This document shows, piece after piece, positions 44,602-55,742 of a DNA stretch of 64,000 nucleotides. Position numbers and translations under genes: made by a program. The notes under the pieces were generated by a model. It was given only the letters and a program-made list of their open reading frames with translations, was not told the origin of the DNA and searched no databases. The stretch is taken from assembly GCA_951799445.1 (NCBI GenBank), contig OX637291.1, positions 13,332,501 to 13,396,500 of the forward strand. Direction: 5' to 3'. This stretch comes from Pseudisothecium myosuroides (lineage: Eukaryota > Streptophyta > Bryopsida > Hypnales > Lembophyllaceae). The first letter of the stretch is position 1. Each line of letters begins with the position of its first letter.

Positions 44602-45346
44602 TTAACCCCTAAACGCCGGGGGAGCCATTTCATGGCGTTTGGATGACTGTGTGGTGCTATGGAGGGAGATTAGAAATAGTTTTTTATCCGTTTCTTTTTC
44701 CTTGACCTTTCACAAAGGATTATGAAGAGTACCCAAGCGAATTTGTAGTTTTTTTAGTGTTTGTTAATTTGTGAATGAGAAGTTGATAAAAAATCGGATC
44801 ACAAAAAATGCTATTTTTAGTGTATTTTAGGAAGTTGTTGCTCCTTGCTATAGATCTGAAATTTCTCAACAAAGATGATATTTTTTGAGTTTGAACCCAA
44901 CTAATGATATGAAGTCCATCTATTCTAGTTTCTACTCCAATTGGAATTTTGGAAAAATTTGTAATATTGAATATTTTATTGCAATTTGAACTTTGGATGG
45001 ATTTTCAATATATCCTACATTCTAATTATAGAATGGCACGGAATTCAAGTTTACACCATGATGTTTGTTACTATAATGTACACCCATAGTGAAATTTTCA
45101 GATTTTTTGAAATAATTTTCTATTTGATATGATTTTTCTTCATTCTATCTTCAAAAATTCTCAAAAAAATCAAATTTTCACAAAAAAATCTAAAATTTTG
45201 GTGAAGTAAAGAAGACATGTTATTTCATCTCTGAAAAATAAATCAAAAAATTTTCATGCATATCTTGTCACAAAATGGCAGCAAACTAAGTGAGGGGCGG
45301 TGAGGCTTAAAATCAGTGGTTATAGGCCCGTCCTTTTAAGGGTTAA
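44602..45346. mobile_element. TTAA-flanked short element, copy 3
   Basis: It begins TTAA-CCCCTAAACGCC and ends CCTTTTAAGGG-TTAA, 745 bp. Its interior differs from copies 1 and 2. It ends about 300 bp after the 3' end of the DNA ligase gene. Confidence 0.5.
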
Positions 45347-45651
45347 GTATTTCCCAAACCTATAAAGCACGTTAAGCCCCAAGTCAACACGAAAAAGAGA
45401 TTAAAACAATCCACACTTTTAAAGGTAAAGTTAGAACTGTCAATTATGAACATCTTCACATCATTCAATTCAGGCACCTATAATCTTTTGAGATGCAGAT
45501 TCTTTGATACACAGTTTTCTCCATTTGTTCGAGTAAAAAACCAGCAGCTTAAGTAGGTTAACTCATAAACGGAGTACAGAGACTTCTGCGTGCAGCACTA
45601 ATTATAAGCAAAATCCAATTTAAAATTCAATTTAGACCTAGAAAAGAGTCA

Positions 45652-48600
45652 CTAATCGTCATCGTCGTCGTCCCCACCATGACCATGGTTGATCTTTTGA
45701 GCTCGATATAATTCTGCGACCTGCATTAGAGAAGACCAGAATTAGAGCCTTTCTTGAAACAACACATTCCCGGCTACACAGAAGTATATCAAACAAGTCA
45801 ATGAGGTATATCCCTTCTGACAGACATCGCTCTGAGTGTGTTTCGATACTAAAAAGCGCATTGATTTCGAGGCAAGTCAATAATCGAAAGCGTCTTGATA
45901 TTGACTTGTCACATGGGCACTTTGTTCAGTCCGATTTTTATTTACTTATTTACCGCAACATGCAATGTTCTCCACCGATTGTGATGTCATAAAATTTGTG
46001 AAAAATATAATTCCGGGGTTAAGGAACACTCAGTCAAACCTGCTCTGCTGAAGTGGCTTCAACAGGCGTCTTGTCTTCCCGTAATCTTAACAACCTTGGA
46101 AACCGTAATGATATTCCCTGCATCAAAGAATAAACAAAAAAATGGGTATCAGCTGGAGAGTGCATGATGGAACCCAAGCCTGTAAAAGCAGAATCAAAAT
46201 CAGAATAAACTGTTCATCTATAGTATTGGTGAAACTAACTGCATCTTACTAAAATTTGAAATTAGTATTTGTCAGGTTGGCGGAAATAATAAAGCAGAAC
46301 CAAGGCAGGAAAAATTAACACCTTGGTAGCATCAACCAACCCTACAGCTGCTCGATGTACAGGGCTGATACTCAAATCAGCGGCTTTCACTTCCCAGACC
46401 TGAAAAAATAAAAGAATTGTAAGTAGAGGTGATTTCATGCAGGACACAAAAAATCTTGGGAGTAAACTTAATGCTCTTAAAATGTGATTTCCATGAAGAA
46501 GTGACATCAATCAATCCATACTGAACAAATTTCTTACATTAAGCAGCACACAACCCAAACAGACAAAGTGAGCATTGACAACAATTAAAACAAAAGGTTA
46601 CTTATTTTCAAGGCAGAACAATCCACTTGAACAAAAACATGAAATTGAAGTTTACCTCAACATCCTCAAACCAAACATCTACTCCAATAGTCTCTCCATA
46701 TCGGTAATATGACTGCAAAGAATAGTGTCACATCACAAACAGCAGGACATCGGTTAATGCACAAACTACAGATCAGATATATAACTACAGATCAGATATA
46801 TGCATGACACAATAAGAGAGGAAACGAGGACTCTTGGTCGACTGCATCACAAAATGAGAAAATAGTTTCAATAATGTAAAGGAAGTCATGTGATGAAGTG
46901 CTCAATCGGTGTTTCTCATTAAAAGTGCTCACTCAGCAGTAATAGAAGACACAGAAACCCGAAAATACTGATGTCCCAATCCAATAGATATCAGACCCTC
47001 AAAAGTAATTGATTCAAACCTTACCCTGGGTTCATCTATGACATGTTTCCTCAGAGTCACAGAACGCTCTTCCAATACAGCTTCAGTGAAACCCGTTCCT
47101 GAGTAACACACATCAAGTGCCAAACTTCCCATTACCAACACAATCTACCCAATGTAATAATGACATGCTAAAACACCAGTAATTTTACACTACAGGACTC
47201 TTCTGAACGAGTTAAATTAATGCAAACAGGAAGAGAGCATGCTATATTGTTACAGCAACTATGCAGTTTGCTATGTCGGCGTTTTACCACCCCCAATGCT
47301 TCTTCACACTCAGTCATCACCCAGCCTATGATTGATATAGAAACCAAATCTTAGATTTTGGTTCACGTCGATGAACACACAGAATACCCTATGGAACCTT
47401 CTTCACCCTGTCAATATGCCCCACAGAGGCCCATCATGCCTTCAAGATTTCGACAAAATGATCCATTATAATTTGGACGCATATCATTATCCTCCCTAAA
47501 GAGAAGATGTCTTAAAGGGTCAATAAGAAGTTACTAGTTTACCAATTTTGCAGATACTCTGAAACTCCTCACGATCGTCGTCATAACACGCCAATAAGAA
47601 TGCGCCATACACACCTGCAAGGCAAAAATAGAAACATACACCCATCAACAGAGCCTCATTTAGACCCTCGATAGACTGTAATCTAAAACACATAACAGGA
47701 AATTGACATCAAGCACGAGCACTTACCAACACGTTTTCCACGCCCATAGAAGGCTCCAATGGGTACAAGATCCAGGGAGTCCCCGGTTCTACAGCAGAAT
47801 CCAACACAACAATCACAGATTTATGGCTGAAATATTTGAAAATTCATTTGCATCCCAGCACCTTGTGAGAGAGCTTAACAGTACGTCTATTAAACCACAG
47901 TTGTCATGCAAACTGCCGACAGTATTCAAGGAAACCCCTTGCACTTAAAGAACGAGTTCCAGATATTCCATTGACCTTTCCAAATAATCAACTACAGTTA
48001 ATTGAAGAAAATGATTTCCAAAATTCAAAGTTCCAAAAGCACATCAAAAGTCGGAATACAGATGAATGGAATCCATCTAAAAGTTTGAGAGGTTTACGTA
48101 GTCATGTAGTCTTTCTTGAGCTTCAGCCAATTGTTCGAGCGCTTAGCAGGCTCATACGTTGCCTCTTTGGACAATGTCTTTACAATCAACCCTTCGCAAC
48201 TGTACATTTAAGCATCTGATCAGAAAAAAAATACAATATATATCGTACACGGTAACTGAAAGTGAGGTCAAGTACACAAGGGCAGCAAATGGTAGGAGGA
48301 AAAGAGTGTTGCGGAGGTAATCATGACAATGGAATATGATTGAGCTAATAACAGGCTCTCACAAGAATGAAGGACAAGATCATACATCAAAATGACCCAA
48401 TCCATGCCACCTTCCAAGAATAGCAGAGGAAAGGTGAGCATCAGCAGACCTATCATTTATAGCATCATCCAGGAATTTTTGAATCTCCTCCAAATCATTT
48501 GAGTTCTTAGCAGTCGCAAACTTGAACACTCCTGGTACCTCTTGAAATGAAGAGTACATCAGCTGCACCTCAGGAACGAAGAAACCATTAAAATGAGGCG

Positions 48601-51600
48601 AAGTGGTAGACCAAACCAGGTGAAAGCACAAGAAAACGAATTCTTCATGTTACATGTTTCAACTCTATAGTAACTAGTCGTGCGTGCCCGCTTTACCTCT
48701 CTTCGAATATTCAACTGTTCTTTCAACAACGGACGGCCATTCAGGTAAAGAATGTCAAATGCGAAAAGACACACTTGTATCTTGATATTACTCAACGTGA
48801 CCCCTTTCCGCCCTCTGGTACTCAAAACCTGCAGTTATTCCATGAGCATTGGCATCAGGGATCCAATCCGAGCTAGGGGGAGTTTTGGAAACAAGAGATT
48901 CAAAGAATGTGGTATTTCAAACAATTTAATGACATTAAACGTACTGTGCAGTGAACCATTCATTATCGGTAGTCTCTGCAAATAACATCCTACTTCCTCA
49001 AATTCAAGAAGATTAATATTCAAGTTCCCAGAGCACGAAGAGTATGACCCACCTGAAAGGGCAGTATCTTATCCTTCTCGCGGTCGTATGCCACTACCTC
49101 ACAATCAATTACGTACGTTTTGATTCCCGGTTGCACAGATCTGCAAGCCAATCATTGTTCATTAGCAGCAGCTCTGTCAATTCTCTTCCTTCAAAGGCAG
49201 ACTGCAGAAAGTCAACAAGTTCTCGAGCAACTGATAACAAGAGTGAACCATGTGCTAGGGAGTTCAAAGAAAAAGAAGTCACATCAAATTGGCATCTATC
49301 ACCTGCCTTCACTCATAAATTCAACACGAAACATGATGGCTGCAAGTTCTAGGAACAACGGTCTTATTCGCTAAAAGATTTCGTATGATAAAACATACCT
49401 AGGCATTGCTTCAATGATGTCAGGAAACTTCCCAGTGTTGTGTTCAGCATTTCTGCTGTAAATCTCAATTGAGCCGTCTTCCAGACAATGAATCTGCAAT
49501 TTACAAAAGGTGGTGAAAGGATTTTCAATCAACAGCATTGCATGACAAGACAATTTCTCCAAAGAAACAAGACTCTGCATTTGAAGGACCTCAAGTTTAA
49601 CAATCCTGTTCTCAAATCAAGAAGCCTGAAACAGATTCATGCTGTGCAAGATAGCCTTCTCAATTGAAGTTTCTTTCCTCCTACATTCAAGCCGTAAGAA
49701 ACAACCCAAGACCGCCCCCGCCCCCCTTCCTCTCCAATCACACCAAATGAAGGCCATAGAACAAAACCAAGATCTAGTTCAGTAATTGATATATCCGTAC
49801 TTAGAGGAGCGAAGACAATTCAAGAACCAAAGATTGATGCAGGCTAGTACAACTCTACTATTCTTTGATCCAACAATTTGTGCTCAAAGAACAAAGTAGA
49901 AATTTCTCTCAATTTTAGGTCATGAGGATATCATTCATACTGCCACCACATTAGTAAGAACTGCAGATATTTGCTCTCTTGAAAAGACAAATCGCGAACT
50001 CAAGATCTAACCTGGGCTCGTTCACCGTCGTATTTATATTCACATGAGAACTCCATGTCCTGGAATTTGTCGAGAACCTGAGAAACCCCCGTTGTAGGCT
50101 TGGCAAGCATGGGTCCAACGGGAACACCCAAAGTAAAATTGCAAATTTCAGGTAGCTTGTGGATACCATGTTGTAAGATAGCGTTTATGATATTTTCGTA
50201 TATAGGAAGCACTGAGTAGGTTTCTTTCATAAACTCCTCCGCCTGCAATCAAATCCATTCTCATAACCAGGATGCAATGCTAAATAAACTCGGCCGATTA
50301 ACATGGTATAAAGTACAAATCTCCCAAAATCTTCTAAGAAAACAACTCGACTAAATTGTAGTAATCAAACCCCGTTGAGATGACCTTCTCAAAGCTGAGT
50401 AAAGAATGATATTATCAAGTCTTTCCAACTCAGGCCTTCATTCACAAATAACGACCCCACCACCACCCCTCCAAAACACGTGCTTTCCAATGTCAGCAGA
50501 CAGAAGGTGTACCTCTTCTAACCGAGCAGTCAGTTGACTAGCAGGAACCTTGGGAATCTCGGAAAGCACCGCTGCGTGCGCCAAAGCTGCTAACACCGTC
50601 TTCTCTGCCAGTCCTATTCGTAATTTGGACTACAAATGAAAACAAAAAATATGAGAAACTATGATCCACAGTCAACTAATGACTAGTTTGTTAAAAAAGA
50701 CTCCACGAGGTAAATGGAAGGAGGAATCGACTTACCTGAAGTAGCCGAACGACATAGAGGGGCTCACACCCTGTGGCTGCTACAAGTAGTGCTTTCATTC
50801 GTCCACGCTTCTTATCCTGACTCTGGTTGCCGGTGTCCTGCATAAGGACAGCCACTTTCGGGTTACGATTGTTAAACAAGCAAAAAGATAGAACTATGCA
50901 ATTTGCTTCGCCACCAGGCCCTTGGTGAGTGGTCTACAACCTCCCGCTTAAAAATTGTATAAGAAATTCGTAGGCATTTTGATAAAATCTTGATCTCCAC
51001 AGAAAATCGTGATCTTGCTCTTGTATCCAAGATCTCTCCAAAGTTCAATACATCTCCCAAGAATAAAACACTTAAAGTATGTTAAAATGCTTAAAACTGA
51101 CGCAAAAAGTATCCTCTACCTTGATGCCAGAAGAAATCAGTGTCATCTTTTATTTAGCCTACCTTTGCAATCTCGCGAAATGTTTCCAGCACTTTCACAC
51201 ATGTCAAGGGGGGTGGCTTGAACATGAGTTTCTGCGACGTTCGGCTGGCCTTTGCAACAAGACCAAGGTCCCCTAGCGTCTGCAATCACTTCATTTCTCA
51301 GACATATACGCGCAGATCATGAATTCACAAGGTACCAAACTGACACAATAAAATCAGTAGCAATCGCTAAATTCCTTACAGCGTCTCACAACCAAATAAT
51401 AATCCCATACTGCAAACCCTAAACCCCGGAGATATAATCATACTCAAATTTCATGAAAATCTCCAAGCATCCAGATTCTACCGGCATTCAGGTGTTGAAC
51501 GAGGATGAATGCTACTTCCTAACGTAAACCTTAACCTAAATATAGTCACTCCAAACAAGCTGCATTGCAAACCGTGAGCAACCTTCATTTGAGCTTTGAT

Positions 51601-52458
51601 TTGGTCATCTTTTCGTCCATATGCCTCAGTCAGGACTTTGATGATGGATGCATCGCCAATCCCTAACTCCACACCTTCGTGTGCCGGTGCAATCCTGTTA
51701 GCTGACAAGGTCACGACCGCTAGCAGATCCTTAGGAGTGGTCGCCAGGACCGTCCGAAACACATTGCACAAAATGTTCGTCATGGCTAGTCTTCCTGATT
51801 CATCAGAAATCACTGCAAAAAACACAGAGTGCTTACAAGTACGAAACTGCTATCAAGGATCCGATCCGAGGGACCTCCGGCCGAATGAGCACGTCTTTCT
51901 TGCACTTGACATGAATCTCGTCCCGTCATAGAAATTCAAACAACTACTCCCATTCAGGAAAGCCACTTCAACACTGTACTCATTTAACCTAAAGATATAC
52001 ACTCCATTCAATCATACTCAAATTGCATCGGAACATCGGTATTAACAAAAAAAGTTCATCCCGAACTTACTGTCAAAAGCGCTGGCCAGAAACAAGAACG
52101 GCACATGCTCCCCGGGCTTCCAGAACGCAGCTGCTTCAGAGTCAAATTCGGTCTCTTTCTTTGTCAGAAGCGCAACTTTCTCAGCAACAGAAGAAGCGAC
52201 TGCTTTCTTCCCCTCCACCTTCGCATCAGTCCCCTCCACCTTCGCATCAATCCCCTCCATCTTCGCATCACTCTCCTCCACCTTCACGTCGACCTCCATC
52301 TCCTCCTTCATGCCTTCCTTCGCAGCTTCTTTCACAGCTTCCTTCTCAACTTCTTTCGCCTTCGCCACCGACGACGCCGGAGGACGACCCTTGCCCTTGG
52401 AACTTCCCCCTCGGGCCTTCTCCATCATCCTCTCGTACGCGGATTTCTTCTCCGCCAT
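45652..52458 (-). CDS. LIG1: DNA ligase 1 (ATP-dependent), 18 exons, 734 aa
   Basis: Seals nicks in replication and excision repair in the nucleus, and in many plants also in mitochondria. Exons (minus strand, in order): 52071-52458, 51583-51812, 51163-51279, 50736-50837, 50513-50629, 50012-50242, 49399-49493, 49053-49140, 48697-48828, 48450-48562, 48098-48199, 47727-47788, 47543-47614, 47025-47098, 46656-46712, 46322-46399, 46040-46117, 45652-45720. All junctions are GT-AG and in phase (2,205 bp). Motifs: nucleotidyl-acceptor KYDG in [11 protein letters not shown] (exon 6), [13 protein letters not shown] (exon 7), AFDILYLNG (exon 9), EGLIVKT and WLKLKKDY (exon 11), FYGRGKR (exon 12). The N-terminus [12 protein letters not shown] resembles the PCNA-binding start of plant ligase 1. 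Exon 1 has a charged repeat region. The C-terminus ends in six Asp. An in-frame ATG 45 bp upstream would add 15 residues. A separate upstream frame (53,157-52,816) is not in phase. Confidence 0.95.
52210..52290 (-). repeat. About 21-bp coding minisatellite in ligase exon 1
   Basis: Four imperfect units of TCCCCTCCACCTTCGCATCA (plus strand) encode the repeated, charged sequence DAKVEGT. The repeat lies in the disordered region before the catalytic core, where length change is probably tolerated. Confidence 0.8.
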
Positions 52459-52662
52459 GATGCCTTCTCCTATAAACCTCCTCCCCTTATCACTTCCAAG
52501 CACACTTGTAGCTCTTCTTCACGTCCATAACAAACTCATTCATGCTCCAATGTCTTCAATGTCTTCAAGAAGTAACATAGCTCCGCCAATCTCAATAAGA
52601 AAACTATACGATGAAAGCGACCATAATTTGAACAGATTCTCCTGTCATAAAAACTCGTGCAC

Positions 52663-52671
52663 AAACCCTAA
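52663..52671. promoter_or_regulatory. Telo-box upstream of DNA ligase 1
   Basis: AAACCCTAA, followed by CCCTG, lies 205 bp upstream of the ligase start codon. This motif is common in promoters of plant replication and translation genes and fits the role of the gene. Confidence 0.5.
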
Positions 52672-53144
52672 CCCTGTCAAGTTTCCGTCAATTGGCTGAA
52701 TCCATTGGAAATTCATGAATTCTCAAGACGATCACTTCTAAACCCTGCTAATACGCAGAGGAGCTTGAATTCCCTCTCACAGGAGTCACTTGACCTGCCA
52801 ATACGACGCTTGAAATCAGTGTAATCTGCATTTGAGAGAGAGGCTTGCAAAAGGAGCTTGATCGGGGAGCGTTTCAGTATCAGTGTCGCGGGATGCAACA
52901 ATGGAATTCTGGAACAAAAGAGGAGTGACCGGGCCTTGGAGCTGCAACCAAGGCGGCAATGGCGGGAGGGTGACAATGCCGACGGGAAATTTTGAGGGAC
53001 CGTCAGTCGGGAAACTTGAAAGTGGAACGTTCAAATTTTTGTAAGCATGTTTGACAATGAAGAAAGGGAAGGAAGGGAATTGCTTGGAACTTGCTGAGGG
53101 AATGGCGGGAAGTCTCATCTTATAGAGGAAGCCAGGCACAAGGG

Positions 53145-53402
53145 AAATCCGTCCCATGAAGTGGGACCAGCAGGGTAAAAACTCAGAAATTGGGGGGTAA
53201 AAGTAAATCCTTGCCCCTATTTTGTGCCGTCCCTAGGGTATGTTGTAGATCTCTCCGAGCGAATTTGGGGCCTCTGATTGCACATATGAATTCAGAATTT
53301 GCAAAAAAAATCATGTGTGAAAAATAAAAAATTCCTGCATTTTCTCCAGGGGTAAAATTTCTGCGTTTTTACCCTGCAGGGCCCACTTCGTGGGACGGGT
53401 TT
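53145..53402. mobile_element. Inverted-repeat MITE, copy A (258 bp)
   Basis: The left end AAATCCGTCCCATGAAGTGG and the right end CCACTTCGTGGGACGGGTTT are complementary, and the pairing extends inward through GCAGGGTAAAAAC and GTTTTTACCCTGC. No coding frame. It lies about 690 bp upstream of the ligase start codon and interrupts a 40-bp repeat array. Confidence 0.8.
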
Positions 53403-53420
53403 AACGTCCTGCCAAGGGAA

Positions 53421-53500
53421 CTGAAGTCTCATCTTATAGAGGAAGCCAGGCACAAGGGAACTAAAGTCTCATCTTATAGAAGAAGCCAGGCACAAGGGAA
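53421..53500. repeat. Two 40-bp tandem units
   Basis: CTGAAGTCTCATCTTATAGA followed by GGAAGCCAGGCACAAGGGAA, twice (53,421-53,460 and 53,461-53,500). A further copy lies at 53,109-53,145 on the other side of MITE copy A. Confidence 0.85.
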
Positions 53501-55409
53501 CTGAAAAGGGCACAAGGGCATAGGTTTTGTTTTTTCATTTATTTTAGGCAGTGATCATCAGTGGAGTGATGAAGCTATTTACATCCACGAAAATGGATGA
53601 AACTTGTAATAGGTGGATGAAATTTTATGTATTCATCCAAAAGAGTATACACTCATCCAAAATCAAGTGATATCCTTCGGTAGCGTTTCTGTGACTTGGC
53701 ATCCACTAGAAAGGGAAGAATATCTCCCCAAATATTATATCCCCGTTAAAAAATTTAGTATCACTTTTCAGCAAAAATTCACTCAACACCTCCCCTTGGA
53801 AACAACCTGAAGACTTTGAAGTATTGGTATGGACATATGGACTTGGTATTGACAAATGAATAAGTTAATCCTTGAAGGGCCCCCCAAACGCCTTTGGATG
53901 ATATTTAGTATCTCTAGGAGACTGAAAAAAATAGTCTTTCATTCAATTATGGGATCCAAGAAGGCAGTGTTGGAAATTCTCTCTTTGTGATATTGTTGAT
54001 TTTTCTATGTTCTTGTATAAAATGATGCTTAATCCACTGATCACTATGCTATGTGGTGTCATTTGACAACTTCAAGTTTCTTATTCTTGAAGTGAATTTG
54101 AGACATGAAAGTTATTCTTCTTGAATTTGAAACTAACTAATGAAATCATTTAATGAAATTTAGTTTCTACTCCAACTTGAAAATTTGGATAACTTCTTGT
54201 AATTTGAATTTTGGTTCTATAACCATGGTCTATTCTTTATCTAATTATAGAAGCACAATAAATAATGATATTTTATAGCAATACATACACTGTTGGAAAA
54301 AAAATTTGATTTTTTGTAAAAAATTATGTAATGATGTGAATTTTTTCACTTTTTTCTTTAAAAAGATCACAATAATTTCAAAAAAATTATGATTTATAGA
54401 AGGCATGTGATTTTGTTTCTAGAAAATAATATATAGGATTTCAAGGATAAATACTTACAAAATGATAACATACATAATAAAAAATTGTTGAAATTTATTT
54501 TAACTTGTAATGACACGTAAAATCATTTGAAGAAGGTTTTGATAATGGTTTCTAATATTAAATTATAAAAATTTTAGCTAATTTTTGTTGGTATTTAATA
54601 GAAAAATCTACATTATCTTAAAATACTATTTAAAATTCTATATGAATAAACTATGAATTTTAAAGTGTTTAAAATAGATTTATCCAAATAAAAATCTTGA
54701 GTTTATATAAATAGAGGTTGTACATTTCAGGTGAGAATCTCTTAAGGGCAATTTTATAAACAAGTTACAACTAGTTGCAACTTAGATGAGAAGTGGGCTT
54801 TCAAATTTCAAATTACCATGTGTGGCTTTCACATGGTATAGTCAAAATTGAAGTTTTGATACCCCCAAGACTGAAACCTCAAGTTATACAAGTGACTGTT
54901 TGAAAAAGGGAGGTGATTGGAAAAGAGGGGGAAAATGCCAAACCTTAAAAAAAAAGCTTAAAATCTTAATTCTATAGTTACATACATTTTGTGAAAACTT
55001 ATTTTTAATAGGCATTGATTCTCCTCATAAATAGGTAGAATCTAGAAAATCATGACTCACAAAACCAAATCAATTTTTTGGTCTTTTACTTCTACAAATG
55101 TTACCCCAATTATATAGATGGATTTCGGTGTAGATGAATGAATGCTGGAAAGAAGTATTGACTATATACTAAAGTCTATTCAAGATACAAACTACCTATT
55201 TTATCTTTCTAAAATTTATATATATTTTTTAATGCAATTGGTTACTCCGTATTTTTTATGCAATTAGATGAAGCATCTCAAATTTCAATTTCATGAAATC
55301 AATACTTCATTTTTGAAATTTTTTTATTTTTATTTCATAATTTTACATGATAATTGTGTACCACTGCAATAAAAAATTGTGTACTATGCAGGAGAATGTT
55401 ACACACGCT
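53501..55409. other. AT-rich intergenic region
   Basis: No gene recognised. It separates the divergent ligase and macro-domain genes and consists of AT-rich DNA with short biased open frames. Confidence 0.5.
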
Positions 55410-55620
55410 AAATCCATCCCACGAAGTAGGACCTGCAGGGTGAGTTTTGTGTTCTTTGGGATAAAAGTAAAGAAAAAGCCCTATTTTATGCGAGGTTTAA
55501 AACCTCTTCATAGAAGTTTGGGGACTCTGATTGCAAATATGAATTCAAAATTTTGCAAATTTTATCATGTGTGGCAAATAAAAAATTCCTGCGTTTCCTG
55601 GCTAAATTCACCCTGCAGGT
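55410..55620. mobile_element. Inverted-repeat MITE, copy B (right end truncated)
   Basis: It begins AAATCCATCCCACGAAGTAG and matches copy A along its length (for example TTTGGGGACTCTGATTGCA and TAAAAAATTCCTGCGTTT). It reaches ACCCTGCAGG and then lacks the terminal part of the right arm. It ends about 120 bp upstream of the first macro-gene ATG. Confidence 0.75.
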
Positions 55621-55742
55621 TCTGCGTTACGAACTTAAAGAAGCCCGCTTCAGAAAGAGTTTAAATTAGGGTTTGGCGCGAGTTACGAACGCGACTACTT
55701 GCGAGTTGCGACAATTCCGATAAGGAGTTGCTCCCTCAGTTC

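Noticed and set aside
52816..53157. Upstream frame as an alternative targeting exon of DNA ligase 1
   Set aside because: It ends in a stop and I found no donor/acceptor pair that joins it in phase to the ligase start. It also overlaps the edge of a MITE.
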